A DNA stretch of 64,000 nt, taken from NCBI GenBank assembly GCA_035079385.1, contig JAVHKY010000054.1:10145501-10209500 (forward strand), read 5' to 3'. The translations under genes were made by a program, and so were the position numbers. Below, piece after piece: positions 54,468 through 64,000 of this stretch. The stretch's first letter is position 1. Each line of letters starts with the position of its first letter. The notes under the pieces are model-generated. The model saw only the letters and a list, made by a program, of their open reading frames with translations. It made no database searches and had not been told where the DNA came from. This DNA comes from Aspidiotus rigidus. Its lineage: Eukaryota > Arthropoda > Insecta > Hemiptera > Diaspididae.

Positions 54468-54875
54468 TAGGGTTGTCAAGTTGAAGCCAATAATCGCCAG
54501 TCCGTGATGAGCAAGCACTTTGGACTTATAAATTTTTTGCTCCGGAGTCTTGGCCAACTGCGGCCTGCGCCTGCTTCAGTACTGAAGTCTGCCATCTGCA
54601 TAGGCCCAGGCCCTGCATTCTGCACTCTGCATTACAAAAGAAAAGATTCAAAGGATTTGTTATTGTTGTTCTCTTTCTCCATAAAAGCCTGATTCTCTTT
54701 TCTGATTATTACTATTAGTTTTGTGTCCAAAATAGGGATTTGGTTTAGGCGAATTGCCCACCAGCCCGCATTAAGAAAATCACTTAGTCAATATGAGTAA
54801 AAAGCAAAAAGCTATGGATTAGCTTTGAAACTTAAGCTAAAGTTTAAGCTATTCGCTAATGGCTTGACATCCCGG
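54468..54875. mobile_element. hAT-like miniature element
   Basis: Ends TAGGGTTGTCAAGTTGAAGCC-like and GGCTTGACATCCCGG are inverted. Flanks ATACCGAA (54460-54467) and GTACCAAA (54876-54883) agree at 6 of 8 bases. The interior has AAGCTTAAAGCT words like the CAGGGATG family. Confidence 0.55.
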
Positions 54876-55399
54876 GTACCAAAGTTGTAAGTTGATGCTA
54901 TTTTAACTGTTGTAAGTCATTGAGTCGATAACAACCAATGACATTATACAATTTATGCACTGAAGCAGCTGCGGAGCAAAATGGGACGGTTTCAAATTTT
55001 TAATCCTTGATATTGCTTGGTCAGCAAAGATGGTACTCTTGAACTCATGTAAGGAATTCCCTACTGTTGATTTTTTGATGAGTTGACTTTTCAATTTCAG
55101 TGGTAAGTCAGTTATAAGTTGATTAAATTACTTCAAGTTTCAAGTTGTTCAATCGAGCAGGAAAATTTCAGTCACCACTCAGTCGGTCTTGGTTAGTCAG
55201 TGAGAAAATCGGATTCACCAGTCAGTCATGTTCTTTCAATCAATTGAAAAATATGATAAACGAAAAAACGAATACTCCAAGGGGAGAGTAAACAAATGCA
55301 AACCGCAGAAAATAAAAACGAAGGGAGCGCTTTCGGTTAAACAACCATCTTCAAACCTGAAATGAAAGCAACTGACGAACGAATGAGAAGGAAGAGGTA

Positions 55400-55738
55400 T
55401 TAAGATCGTCCGAACGAGAAATCACGGTGTGAATCATAAACCTGTTCGATCAAGCCATCTTCCGGAATATACGAGTTGAGTATAGTGATACCGTCAGTGT
55501 TGAGGTGACGCAGTATCTCTATATTCTCGAGGGCGATACGTTTACGGTAGGAATTCTCCTTATGGAGGAGCTTTTCGGATCCCTCGCGGAAACTGTGGCC
55601 ACTGTTAATCAAATGATCAGCGAAAGCTGACTCCCCTAAGCGTCCCTTCTTCCAAGACTTCAGGTGCTCAGCTACTCTAACTTTCATCTGGCGGCTGGTC
55701 TCACCAATATAAAAGCCTCCACAATCCTCACATTCCAT
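55400..55738 (-). pseudogene. PLE GIY-YIG domain fragment, left arm
   Basis: The - strand reads MECEDCGGFYIGETSRQMKV then RVAEHLKSWKKGRLGESAFA and ends SHRDFSFGRS with a stop. The YIG half of the endonuclease is intact (FYIGETSR) with downstream ENIEILRH, but the GVY start lies at the truncation. The stop defines the natural C-terminus of the PLE protein. Confidence 0.85.
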
Positions 55739-55797
55739 CTTATAAACACCACTCCTTTCATCAACCGGTATGGGATATTGGTGAGACCAGCCGCCAG

Positions 55798-56085
55798 ATG
55801 AAAGTTAGAGTAGCTGAGCACCTGAAGTCTTGGAAGAAGGGACGCTTAGGGGAGTCAGCTTTCGCTGATCATTTGATTAACAGTGGCCACAGTTTCCGCG
55901 AGGGATCCGAAAAGCTCCTCCATAAGGAGAATTCCTACCGTAAACGTATCGCCCTCGAGAATATAGAGATACTGCGTCACCTCAACACTGACGGTATCAC
56001 TATACTCAACTCGTATATTCCGGAAGATGGCTTGATCGAACAGGTTTATGATTCACACCGTGATTTCTCGTTCGGACGATCTTAA
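55798..56085 (+). pseudogene. PLE GIY-YIG domain fragment, right arm
   Basis: Same protein sequence as the left arm from MKVRVAEHLKSWKKG to the stop, on the opposite strand. It begins within the arm because the palindrome centre cuts the domain before FYIGET. Identity of the arms implies recent origin or gene conversion. Confidence 0.85.
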
Positions 56086-56229
56086 TACCTCTTCCTTCTC
56101 ATTCGTTCGTCAGTTGCTTTCATTTCAGGTTTGAAGATGGTTGTTTAACCGAAAGCGCTCCCTTCGTTTTTATTTTCTGCGGTTTGCATTTGTTTACTCT
56201 CCCCTTGGAGTATTCGTTTTTTCGTTTAT

Positions 56230-58650
56230 GATGGATAGCCGTAACCTTAAGGAACGGATTCGTTTAATTGAAAAATATGAGTTGTCAACGAGTCAGTCAA
56301 TTTCATAGCTTGACTACAATAGACTAATTTGATATGACGTCACACAGTAAATCATTTTCCTCAAAAATTTCTATTCAAAATAAGAAAATATTATAAGAAT
56401 ACCTCAGTCAGAACTGAGAAGAACAGAGAACTACAATCCTATTCAAGACAACATTGGTGCAGATCATCCAAAATGATCCGGATTATGGATTCTCCTCTCT
56501 TTCTGAAAAATGATCCGCCGATCACAATCACAGCCTCTGGCTTAAACAAGTTAAACTTTTAGGGCGCCCGGTCGCGAGAGGTAACAAATAAACTACACAA
56601 GTTATCGATATCGCGTATATTATTGTCGTACTGAAACTGATTAGACATCCCCTTCGCTACAAACTTACAATGGCTTTTTCCTTCCAAAAAATATGAAAAA
56701 TACAGCTATTTTTAGGGTTTCTATAACGGTTAACGGTTACGATCACATAACGGTCAGGAGCCGCAAACGGTTATCGGTTATCGGTTAAAATGGTCAAAAC
56801 GTCTAACGGTCAAATGGTTATCAGTTATGACCGTTATATCTTAAAAAAAAAAATTAAAAAAATAACACTATTTCACTGTCAAAAACCTTGAAGAAAAACT
56901 AAAAAAGCAAAAGCCAAGAAAGGCATAAGGGCATAACCCTAGTAGCTGCTAAGGCGCTCAAAAGTCGAAAGAAAATTAGTTGATACAGCCTCATAGTTGC
57001 ACACAGTGATAGTTCACCATTATATTCGCTTTGAACAATTATTATCTAAATTAGATAGAACTAGTACCAAACAATTTTTCATTTTTTTCATCAGACAAAT
57101 TTAGTCAACTACCTATTGTACACCAACTGCAAACACCTCACGAGAGACTTACTGTAGAGTTTGCGCGTTGTAGCTGCTTGTAAATTAAGTTCAATGTGAA
57201 TCATACTATGAATGAAGAAGTTTGCTCTCATCTCTCAATGATTGGTTCTGCGAAATGAATTATAGCGCTATGAGCCTGACAAACCCGGCCCTTATGAACC
57301 CGAAACCACATTGACCCTGGCAACTGCTTGTGATTTCTTCTTCTGTTCAACCCTCATTCAATTAATAATAATCAACCATTCAAATCAAAAAGAGCTAAGA
57401 ACGAAAAAAAAAAAAGAACTAACTACAGTGTTACAATCGATTCAGTACAACGTGGTAGCTTGAAAATTAAAATTGTCACCAATAAGCCTTTCACACTTGG
57501 CGTTTGTTTACATTTTTCTTATCATACACATAGTCATATTATCAAAATGAGGAAATTCAGATTGAAAAATTGACAAAATTCTTGGAAGTTTCGTGCAAAT
57601 TTCTATTTTTGCTTCTTTACGGGATGGTAAAATGTAAATATAATCCACAAAATAACAAAAATTATTTGAAAATAAAAACTTGAATTTTTTTTTACTACGA
57701 ATTTGATAACAAATCAGGCAAACGCTTATACTATCCGCATTAAAAACCCAAAGTGTGAAAGGTTTATATTCTGGTTCGCAATTTTACATTTGAGTAATCA
57801 GCATAAATTTAAAACAAAATCTGCCTCATTTGATGTGCAAAATCTTTCTTTTATAGTGTCCGTGGCGAAATTTATGATCATGAAATTAGATTATTTGTTT
57901 TCCTAAAAATGCGTCAAAGTTTCAGCTTGGGGGTACATAAGTCACAGACCAATCTCAACTGAGTCGGAGTGGGTTTGCATTGGCCTAAAACAGTAATTTG
58001 AATGAAAAAATATGAAACTAAGAGTACATGTAGAATTGCTGAATTCGATTGCCTTTGTTCTGTGAGACCATTACCAAAAAAATTGGATTGGAAATATGAA
58101 TGATGCTAAAAGTTTTTATTTCGTGTTTTTATGTAAGTTCAAAATCCAACATAAAAACGAGTAGATAGCTTAAGGCTGTTTGAATAAAAATAATACAAAA
58201 TATAGTTTTAGTTTCAATTATAAGTTCAAAGTTCATAATGTAAGAACTAGGAGCTTAAAGCTGTAAAAATAAAAATTAAAAATACTAGAAAAATATTGTT
58301 CCAATTTTAATTGAAGAAAAGAATCACTCTTTCCACTTTCGATAAACTTTTCTTTTATCTAATTATCATTGGAGTTTCCGAATTTTCCTTTTTTTTTTTT
58401 TTTTCTTATTCATAAATCATAATAACAATTAACAATAATAAGTCAATAATTGAGTAAATTAAGAAAAGGACAGGAAGAAAACTTTAACAAGTAAGTATTT
58501 TTCATTCAAAATGATGAGAATTGAGAAGTAGCAACATTCAAAGTTCAAACTTAAATATAGAGAGTCAGTAAGTTCTTTTCAAATAGGCGTATGCTTAAAC
58601 GCGCCAACATGATCTCATTCAGCACTTCCGCGACTATTTTTTACCTCTGG
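56230..58650. other. AT-rich sequence without recognised genes
   Basis: Begins with ATGGATAGCCGTAACCTTAA, which also borders PLE copy 2 near 27645 and so may be the start of a further PLE unit. TAACGGTTA-like words repeat at 56725-56840. The open frame at 57703-57906 is not recognised. Confidence 0.45.
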
Positions 58651-58964
58651 ATTTTGGCTATACTCCGTTCACGTTGAGAAAGGATAGGAAGTGGTACAAA
58701 GTACTTGTATGTACCTCGAGAAAGGAACGCTCAAGGTAATTTTAATCTGGATCATGTTTTCGATGATGAACATTGATCGATACATCTGCGAAATATATCC
58801 TTTGAGCATAATGGCTCCCATAAGAAATACACGCGGAGCAAAGTTCATCATACTAATTGAAAACAAGAGAAAATTAAGAAATGAAAATTTGCTTTTGAAA
58901 TACTTATGATCAGAATAACTGAAATATAGGCCTATTCGTTTCATTCTTTAAATATTCATTATTT

Positions 58965-59100
58965 GTGACCTGCGATGGGAAAAGGATGCTCATTGCTCTT
59001 TGGCGCAAGAACACAATTTCTCTCTGATTGGAATTCTAATAAGAGAGAAATGGTGTTCCTGTCAGTGAGCAATGAGCATCCTTTTCTCATCGCAGGTCAC
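58965..59100. mobile_element. GTGACC foldback element, copy 2
   Basis: 136 bp. Ends GTGACCTGCGATGGGAAAAG and the inverse ending CGCAGGTCAC. ATTT flanks both sides (58961-58964, 59101-59104). It shares the GTGACC end, the length and the 4-bp A/T duplication with 20640-20773 but little interior sequence. Confidence 0.75.
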
Positions 59101-59160
59101 ATTTTTCATTAGTGACATGATGATCTTTGCTTCGCGTGTATTTCTTATGGGAGCCATTAC

Positions 59161-59450
59161 CAGAGCATTGCAGCCAGCCAAAAGCCAAAAGCTAAAGCCA
59201 AAAGCCAGCTGTATTATTCATGTTTTTCCAAGCTGAAAGCCAAAGCCGAAGCTATATTTTTCAAGGTCGTAAGTCTAAGTCAAAAGCCGGAGTGTTTCAT
59301 CAAAACATCCGAAAGCTAGAGCCAAAAGCCGAAAGTCAGCTGTATTTTTTATGTATTTCCAAAGCCAAAAGTCAAAGCCAAAGTTGTATTTTTCAAGGTT
59401 CTAAGTTTAAGCTGAAAGTCTAAGCTGTATGATACGGCTGCAATGCTTTG
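59161..59450. mobile_element. hAT miniature element with perfect 8-bp duplication
   Basis: Ends CAGAGCATTGCAGCC and GGCTGCAATGCTTTG. GCCATTAC lies on both sides (59153-59160 and 59451-59458). The interior is made of AAGCCAAAAGCC and CAAAGCCGAAGC words. Confidence 0.9.
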
Positions 59451-59588
59451 GCCATTACGTCCGAAGGATAATAATTTTGGGTACTTTTTCCAACAGTAAA
59501 TCAGGTGTATTGATCGATGTTCAACATCGAAAACTTGATCCATTTGTACTACGTTCTATCCTTTCTTAACGTGAACAGAGTATAGCTG

Positions 59589-61523
59589 TAATCAATCAAA
59601 TCACAAATTTTTGATCTATGCACGTGATCTATAATCCGATGATCCATATCCACACCGCTGAAATACAATATATGTGCATTTTACATTAGCGATCGCAATT
59701 ACGGCTAATGTGACTGACGAGTGCGTAATTTGAAACCAATTTTCATAAGTAATAAATTTAATTCAAGTCAACCATCCCTTCCGGCTGTCCTACGAATTAT
59801 GAGAGACCCCGCGAGCAACAAACTATACTCCGTACAAAATAACAATACTACGGATATTTGAAGGGGCAACGCGAGAGTACAAGTCTTAAACTTGCGTTGA
59901 GGGTTTGCATAGTAGCACTCTTACTTTAAACAGAGTTTAAGTGAAGTGATGCTGCCAGTTTTTTTTTTTTTTTCATTTCAATTTATGTGGCTAAGAAGTT
60001 CGTAATAATTCATCGTTAATCGAGGAGAGCAGTAAGTACGCGTACCGTAACCAACACTAGAATAATAATATTATGAGGAAAAATATCCGACCTCCGTTTG
60101 ATGAGAATAAAGTTCGACAAAATTAAGAATTCCTATCAGAATATAAAAAGCTGAAAAAAAGTTCCAATAATATTCTCACAACATCGCGAAGGATCGGTAC
60201 AAAAAAATACGTGTAAATTCAGCACTAGTATCGCATGGCAAATCGAAGAGAATTCAAGGGGGGGAAAAATGGTGCTCAATAAACGCCGTACGTACAGATG
60301 AAGTTAATCGATAGACGATGAAATTTGAACGATCGAACCAGAATGAAATTTAACGCACCACTGATTTGCGTTATGCCCATTCTGATACAACACTTAACAT
60401 TTTTTACGTTGGCAACATTTACTGTCTACAGGAATAGAGTGTGTTCGTATTCGTACTCTGCACTGTTATGTCAACGCAATTAGAGCTTTTCGAGTAAATC
60501 TTTTGAAAACTGTGATACAAAACGCGAATAGTGTAATGAGGTAGGACGTAGGAGGTGCACGCATTATGACTGATGTTTGCGTTCTATCTAACGTGATTCT
60601 TCCTAAACGAAATTCATTACAATACATCCTCGGATTCGACTGTTGAACGACGAGTTCGGAATTTCGGACATCGTGATCGCTTCGTCTGCGCGCGTACTCG
60701 TCTCACCTTTTACGAAAGGTAGTTCTGATACTATTCTAATTTTCGTTGTGTCTTTCTCGTGTTTAATGGTGCCTATATAATTGGAAAATTGTTCGCGTCA
60801 CTTATCGTTGACACGTTTATTGTTGTTGGTTCTCGTCAGTTTTCGTTTTCCAGCAGCTAGACACTTGTGATCGAAACTCCGGGACGCAGTTTCATACTAG
60901 CTGTATGGGCATCAGCGTTTTGCAAACAGATCGGCAAGCATAGTAAGCAAATTTTGTTTCTTCAAGTATAGTAGGCTGTCTAGATTTAGGTACAGTGCCG
61001 GTCATCACTCATCACTCTTTGCACGGGATCGGAATGTGATTGCAAGATCAAACGTTTCATTTGAAAACAATAACTCTATTGCAAGATCCTGAGTAACAGG
61101 TATTGATAGTTTGTTCCACGGTACATTGGTGTTCCAAGGTTTAAGGAGGAGGAAACTGTTATTGATAAATGTTTCATCATGTGTCCGTTTGATTTTGTAG
61201 GTCGGCTTTCCAAGCTCAAGCAAAACGTAACAGGTGTTGAAAGTTGTTCGATCAATTAGCAATAACTTACAGAAGAGTCGAGAGGAAGTATGTTGTATTG
61301 AGTTTCAATATTGTCATCATTTCTACCCAATTTTGAGAACCAGCGTTTTCACGCGTAAATGTGCACGATTCTATCTAGTTCTCTAGTTCGGGATCTGTTT
61401 CTTTCGTTTAAAACAGATAATTCCGAATTTGCACATAATCTTGAAATTCAGGATCAACCTGATATCTGAAATCGTTCTTCAAAACTAGTTTCTGAAATTT
61501 GTCAATATTCTCAATTTTGTCTA
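59589..61523. other. Unassigned sequence; possible promoter near 60.8 kb
   Basis: No coding sequence recognised. CpG content rises at 60600-60950. CTCGTCAGTTTTCG near 60833 has an initiator-like TCAGTT and ATAGTAAGC near 60939 could be a donor. The - strand open frame at 61005-61262 was not recognised. Confidence 0.25.
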
Positions 61524-61734
61524 TAGGGCTTTTCCATGTCGGCGCATTGCATACGTATTCTCCTACGTGTTATCAAAATGGTAGTATTTCTAACATTGCT
61601 CTTATGGGTGTTGCTGGATTGCATACTTATTTTCATTGTGGAGTAGTTTGCCATAAGAGCAAAGTTAGAAATGCCATCATTTTGATAACATGTAGAAGAG
61701 TACGTATGCAATGCGCCGACATGGAAAAGCCCTA
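61524..61734. mobile_element. TAGGGCTTTTCC foldback element, copy 2
   Basis: 211 bp with the same ends and centre as 20168-20385 (GTGTTGCTGGATTGCATACT, TTTCATTGTGGAGTAGTTTG). Arms are slightly diverged. Open frames on both strands inside are mirror images. Confidence 0.85.
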
Positions 61735-64000
61735 TATCTGCTACTTTTTTGAAGAAAAAAGATTTCAAAGTATGACTAGTGAACATAGGTACGGTAGTCA
61801 ATTAATTTTTCAACAGCATTATGTGAACTGATACTGTATACTACATTGAAGAGCGCTTCAGGACTACCGTGCAAAAAATAATGACGTATGTCAGCGAAAT
61901 TTTTTTGATAACAAGCCTGAGAAAATGGTCTAATGCCGATGAGATTATTTCTGTATGGTGACCATTATCATTGAATTGAACATACGTCAAATCTTTTCTC
62001 TGGATCGTCGTTCTTGATAACAGAGCCCACTTACGTTGTCAATCATTCTTTGTCCGGCAGATTAGAGGTGCGTTCTCAAATTGGGCTATGTTATTTGGAC
62101 CGGGCAGCCATACGCGCACTGCAATTGATGAGTTGATTGTGAAAAAGTGGTCTGCGTACATTTGTCTAATGGGCGCAGTGTGTGAATACGGTCATCTTTG
62201 AAAACTTAAATTTAATTCAGTATTGGTTCTAAGAAGCTGAATATTTGTACGTTTGTTTCTATAACTCTAATGAAAATAATTTACAAAAATGAATAGTTCC
62301 ATGTTGGTTTTACAATGAGTTATAAGCTCTTGAAGAAATTGGTTTCTCCATAAACTGATTGTTGGCCTAGAGTCAAAAGGTTGTAACTCCCAAAATTAGT
62401 GGTTTTGAGTGGATGATAGTTTCTAGTTCTCGTGATCATAATTCATCGTTCTACAATGATAAAATGATGTATACCTAATTCTTAAATTATTTTCCATTTA
62501 TTGTAACTCCATTCAGTACCAAAGAAAGTTGTTTTTTGACTCTCCTGTGAAATTACCATTTTCTGAGACACATCATTTTGACTCTAGGCCGACGTGATAT
62601 ACACCCAACGCAGCGATCACTTTTTCATTTTCAGCAGTGAAGTATGCGTGTAGTAGTGTATGTATATGCGAATGTGTTTTGTGGTTGGCGATTGCAGAGC
62701 GCCGCGCCGGCGGTAGCCCGGTTCAAAAAGCTGGATGGCTAAGTTGCAGATTTGGACGGGGCAAATCATAGGGTCGCTAGCACATCGTTTGATAAGGAAA
62801 CTGGGGAATCTGGAATGATGTTCTGCGTGGAATTGATGTGTTAGTGTGTAAAATTGGTTCCTTCAAAAGTGCGATTCTAGCGCTGCCTGGTCCAAATAGA
62901 CAAGTTGTGTACTAACAAGCAGCAATTAGTCGATCACGCAACCTAGCTATCCGGCTATTAAAAATAACCAAAAATCCAAGAAGACCTCTCCAAAAGCAGA
63001 TATATTTGATGGAATTGGAAGGTCAACATTTTATTTTGTATCTAACCAGAACTTGACAGAATGATGACCCGCTTGTGTCAAACCGAAACCAACTCCATAT
63101 CAGGCCAAAATAATTATGAAAAATCCCAACAGTTGATGCAGAAGTTTGCTTTTCAACAATGCTTTGTGACTGTACTGCACTTCTTGCCTCCTGTCTTGCT
63201 TTTCGTTTTTCTTTTGCAGCAATATTTTGCCATTATTGGGTTAAATAATTTGAAGAAAGAAATTTTGTTCGTGCAAGGTTAGATTAAGAATAGAAAACAC
63301 TTTGGCTTTGCCCGCTTTCAAGTTTTCCAAAAACCTCGCCCAACAGTCAAAATATTCAAATATCTCCCTTTTCCATACTTTGTGTTCAACGGCCTTACAT
63401 GTGTGAGGTAGACCGGAGCCAAACCGTCCTTTTTACTGATGTGTAAGGTTGGATTTACGTTTATCTGGGTCATCATATCATTATGGTAAGCAGTTTGATC
63501 AATTTCAAGTCAAAGTTTCACAAATATAGTTTCCTGGAAAGTTTTAATTGAACAATTACAAACGAAGTGCGACAAAATACAAAAGCTTAAAACAAAGTTA
63601 TAAATTATGGGCAATACCCGTCAGCGGCGTATTGTCCACGGCAAATCGTATGGGAACCATTGTGATCGAAAATCATTTATTTACAGAGTAAAGTCTTGTG
63701 TCTGCTTTTAATATTTCTCAGTTTTTTCCTCTCTCTCTCTTAATGCTCCCTGCTTTCTCTCCTCCTCGTGAGACTTTTCTTCAATTACATATGGTTCTAT
63801 CTATCTTAATTTTCCTCAATGGATGTGCTTCAAAGCAGTAGTGTAGCCAGGAGAAGGAGGAAATGAATCTTCCTTGATTCTGTTTTTTTATGGAATAATT
63901 TCAAACTGTAAAACTTGATAGAGGCCTCCCCTTCTTCAAATCCTAGCTAAGCCACTGCATAAAAGTTGAATCAAGAGGCATACCGTTATTAAGGAAGGTA
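61735..64000. other. Unassigned sequence with inverted-repeat traces
   Basis: GGCCTAGAGTCAAAA near 62367 is inverted as TTTTGACTCTAGGCC near 62578, a foldback of about 230 bp. TATTTGGACCGGGCAGC near 62092 is inverted as GCTGCCTGGTCCAAATA near 62882. No gene recognised to the window end. Confidence 0.5.

Larger units (their letters stand above)
55256..56229. mobile_element. Palindrome of two head-to-head PLE tails
   Basis: Arms 55256-55710 and 55775-56229 are 455 bp each and appear to be exact reverse complements, around a 64-bp spacer. Each arm is a 5'-truncated PLE: part of the GIY-YIG domain (QMKVRVAEHLKSWKKGRLGE, then SAFADHLINSGHSFREGSEK), the 3' untranslated region, and a degenerate hammerhead-like motif. 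The 3' ends point outward. Confidence 0.9.
58656..59588. mobile_element. Inverted-repeat element hosting two nested insertions
   Basis: Arms share CTATACTCCGTTCACGTTGA near 58657 and its inverse near 59570, and TGGCTCCCATAAGAAATACA near 58812 with its inverse near 59137. A GTGACC foldback (58965-59100) lies in the centre and a hAT element (59161-59450) in the right arm. Confidence 0.75.

Noticed and set aside
61005..61262. 85-codon - strand open frame as a gene
   Set aside because: WNKL-like text faintly recalls the end of a LINE protein, but no catalytic motif or clear family signal is present.
61499..61831. Mirror-image open frames on both strands
   Set aside because: They are the two arms of a foldback element; the same proteins appear at 20134-20373.

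Overview
This is nuclear DNA from an arthropod, most likely an insect. It is AT-rich, has spliced genes and is crowded with eukaryotic transposable elements. Only one host protein gene is recognised: an otopetrin-type proton channel gene on the + strand. It has seven exons from 2721 to 25262 that join in frame and cover all twelve expected membrane segments. Its first coding exon(s), upstream of the first membrane segment, were not found and probably lie before the window. The species cannot be named from the sequence alone.

Regions. 1-2720: a foldback element, a 5'-truncated Jockey-type LINE with a poly(A) tail, and otherwise featureless DNA. 2721-25262: the otopetrin gene. Its introns hold hAT-type miniature elements (several with 8-bp target duplications), a 143-150 bp satellite (5.4-6.5 kb), a Penelope-like element (PLE) with inverted ends and hammerhead-ribozyme-like motifs (11.4-14.2 kb), a 2.3 kb terminal-inverted-repeat element, a TTGGACTT satellite (23.3-24.4 kb) and an RTE-type LINE fragment that runs up to the last splice acceptor. 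25.3-27 kb: the 3' flank. 27-31.2 kb: three decayed PLE copies head to tail, then a short hammerhead-bearing solo element between 21-bp direct repeats. 32.8-33.5 kb: a 628-bp miniature LTR element (TRIM) with two LTRs that look identical and a 4-bp target duplication. 34.2-37.5, 40.7-41.4, 46.7-48.1 and 48.7-53 kb: an unusual element family that carries arrays of a 45-46 bp minisatellite and inserts into those same arrays, giving nested copies. 39.7-44.6 kb: a satellite with a unit of about 127 bp. 47.0-47.6 kb: a hAT relic encoding the transposase dimerisation domain. 55.3-56.2 kb: a 974-bp palindrome of two head-to-head PLE tails. 56-64 kb: AT-rich DNA with nested inverted-repeat elements.

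The most notable structures are the self-nesting minisatellite-carrying element family, the TRIM whose interior begins with a 13-nt sequence complementary to its own LTR (a possible self-primer), and the PLE copies in head-to-head palindromes with hammerhead-like motifs. All coordinates, duplications and complementarities were read by eye; no alignment or database search was run.
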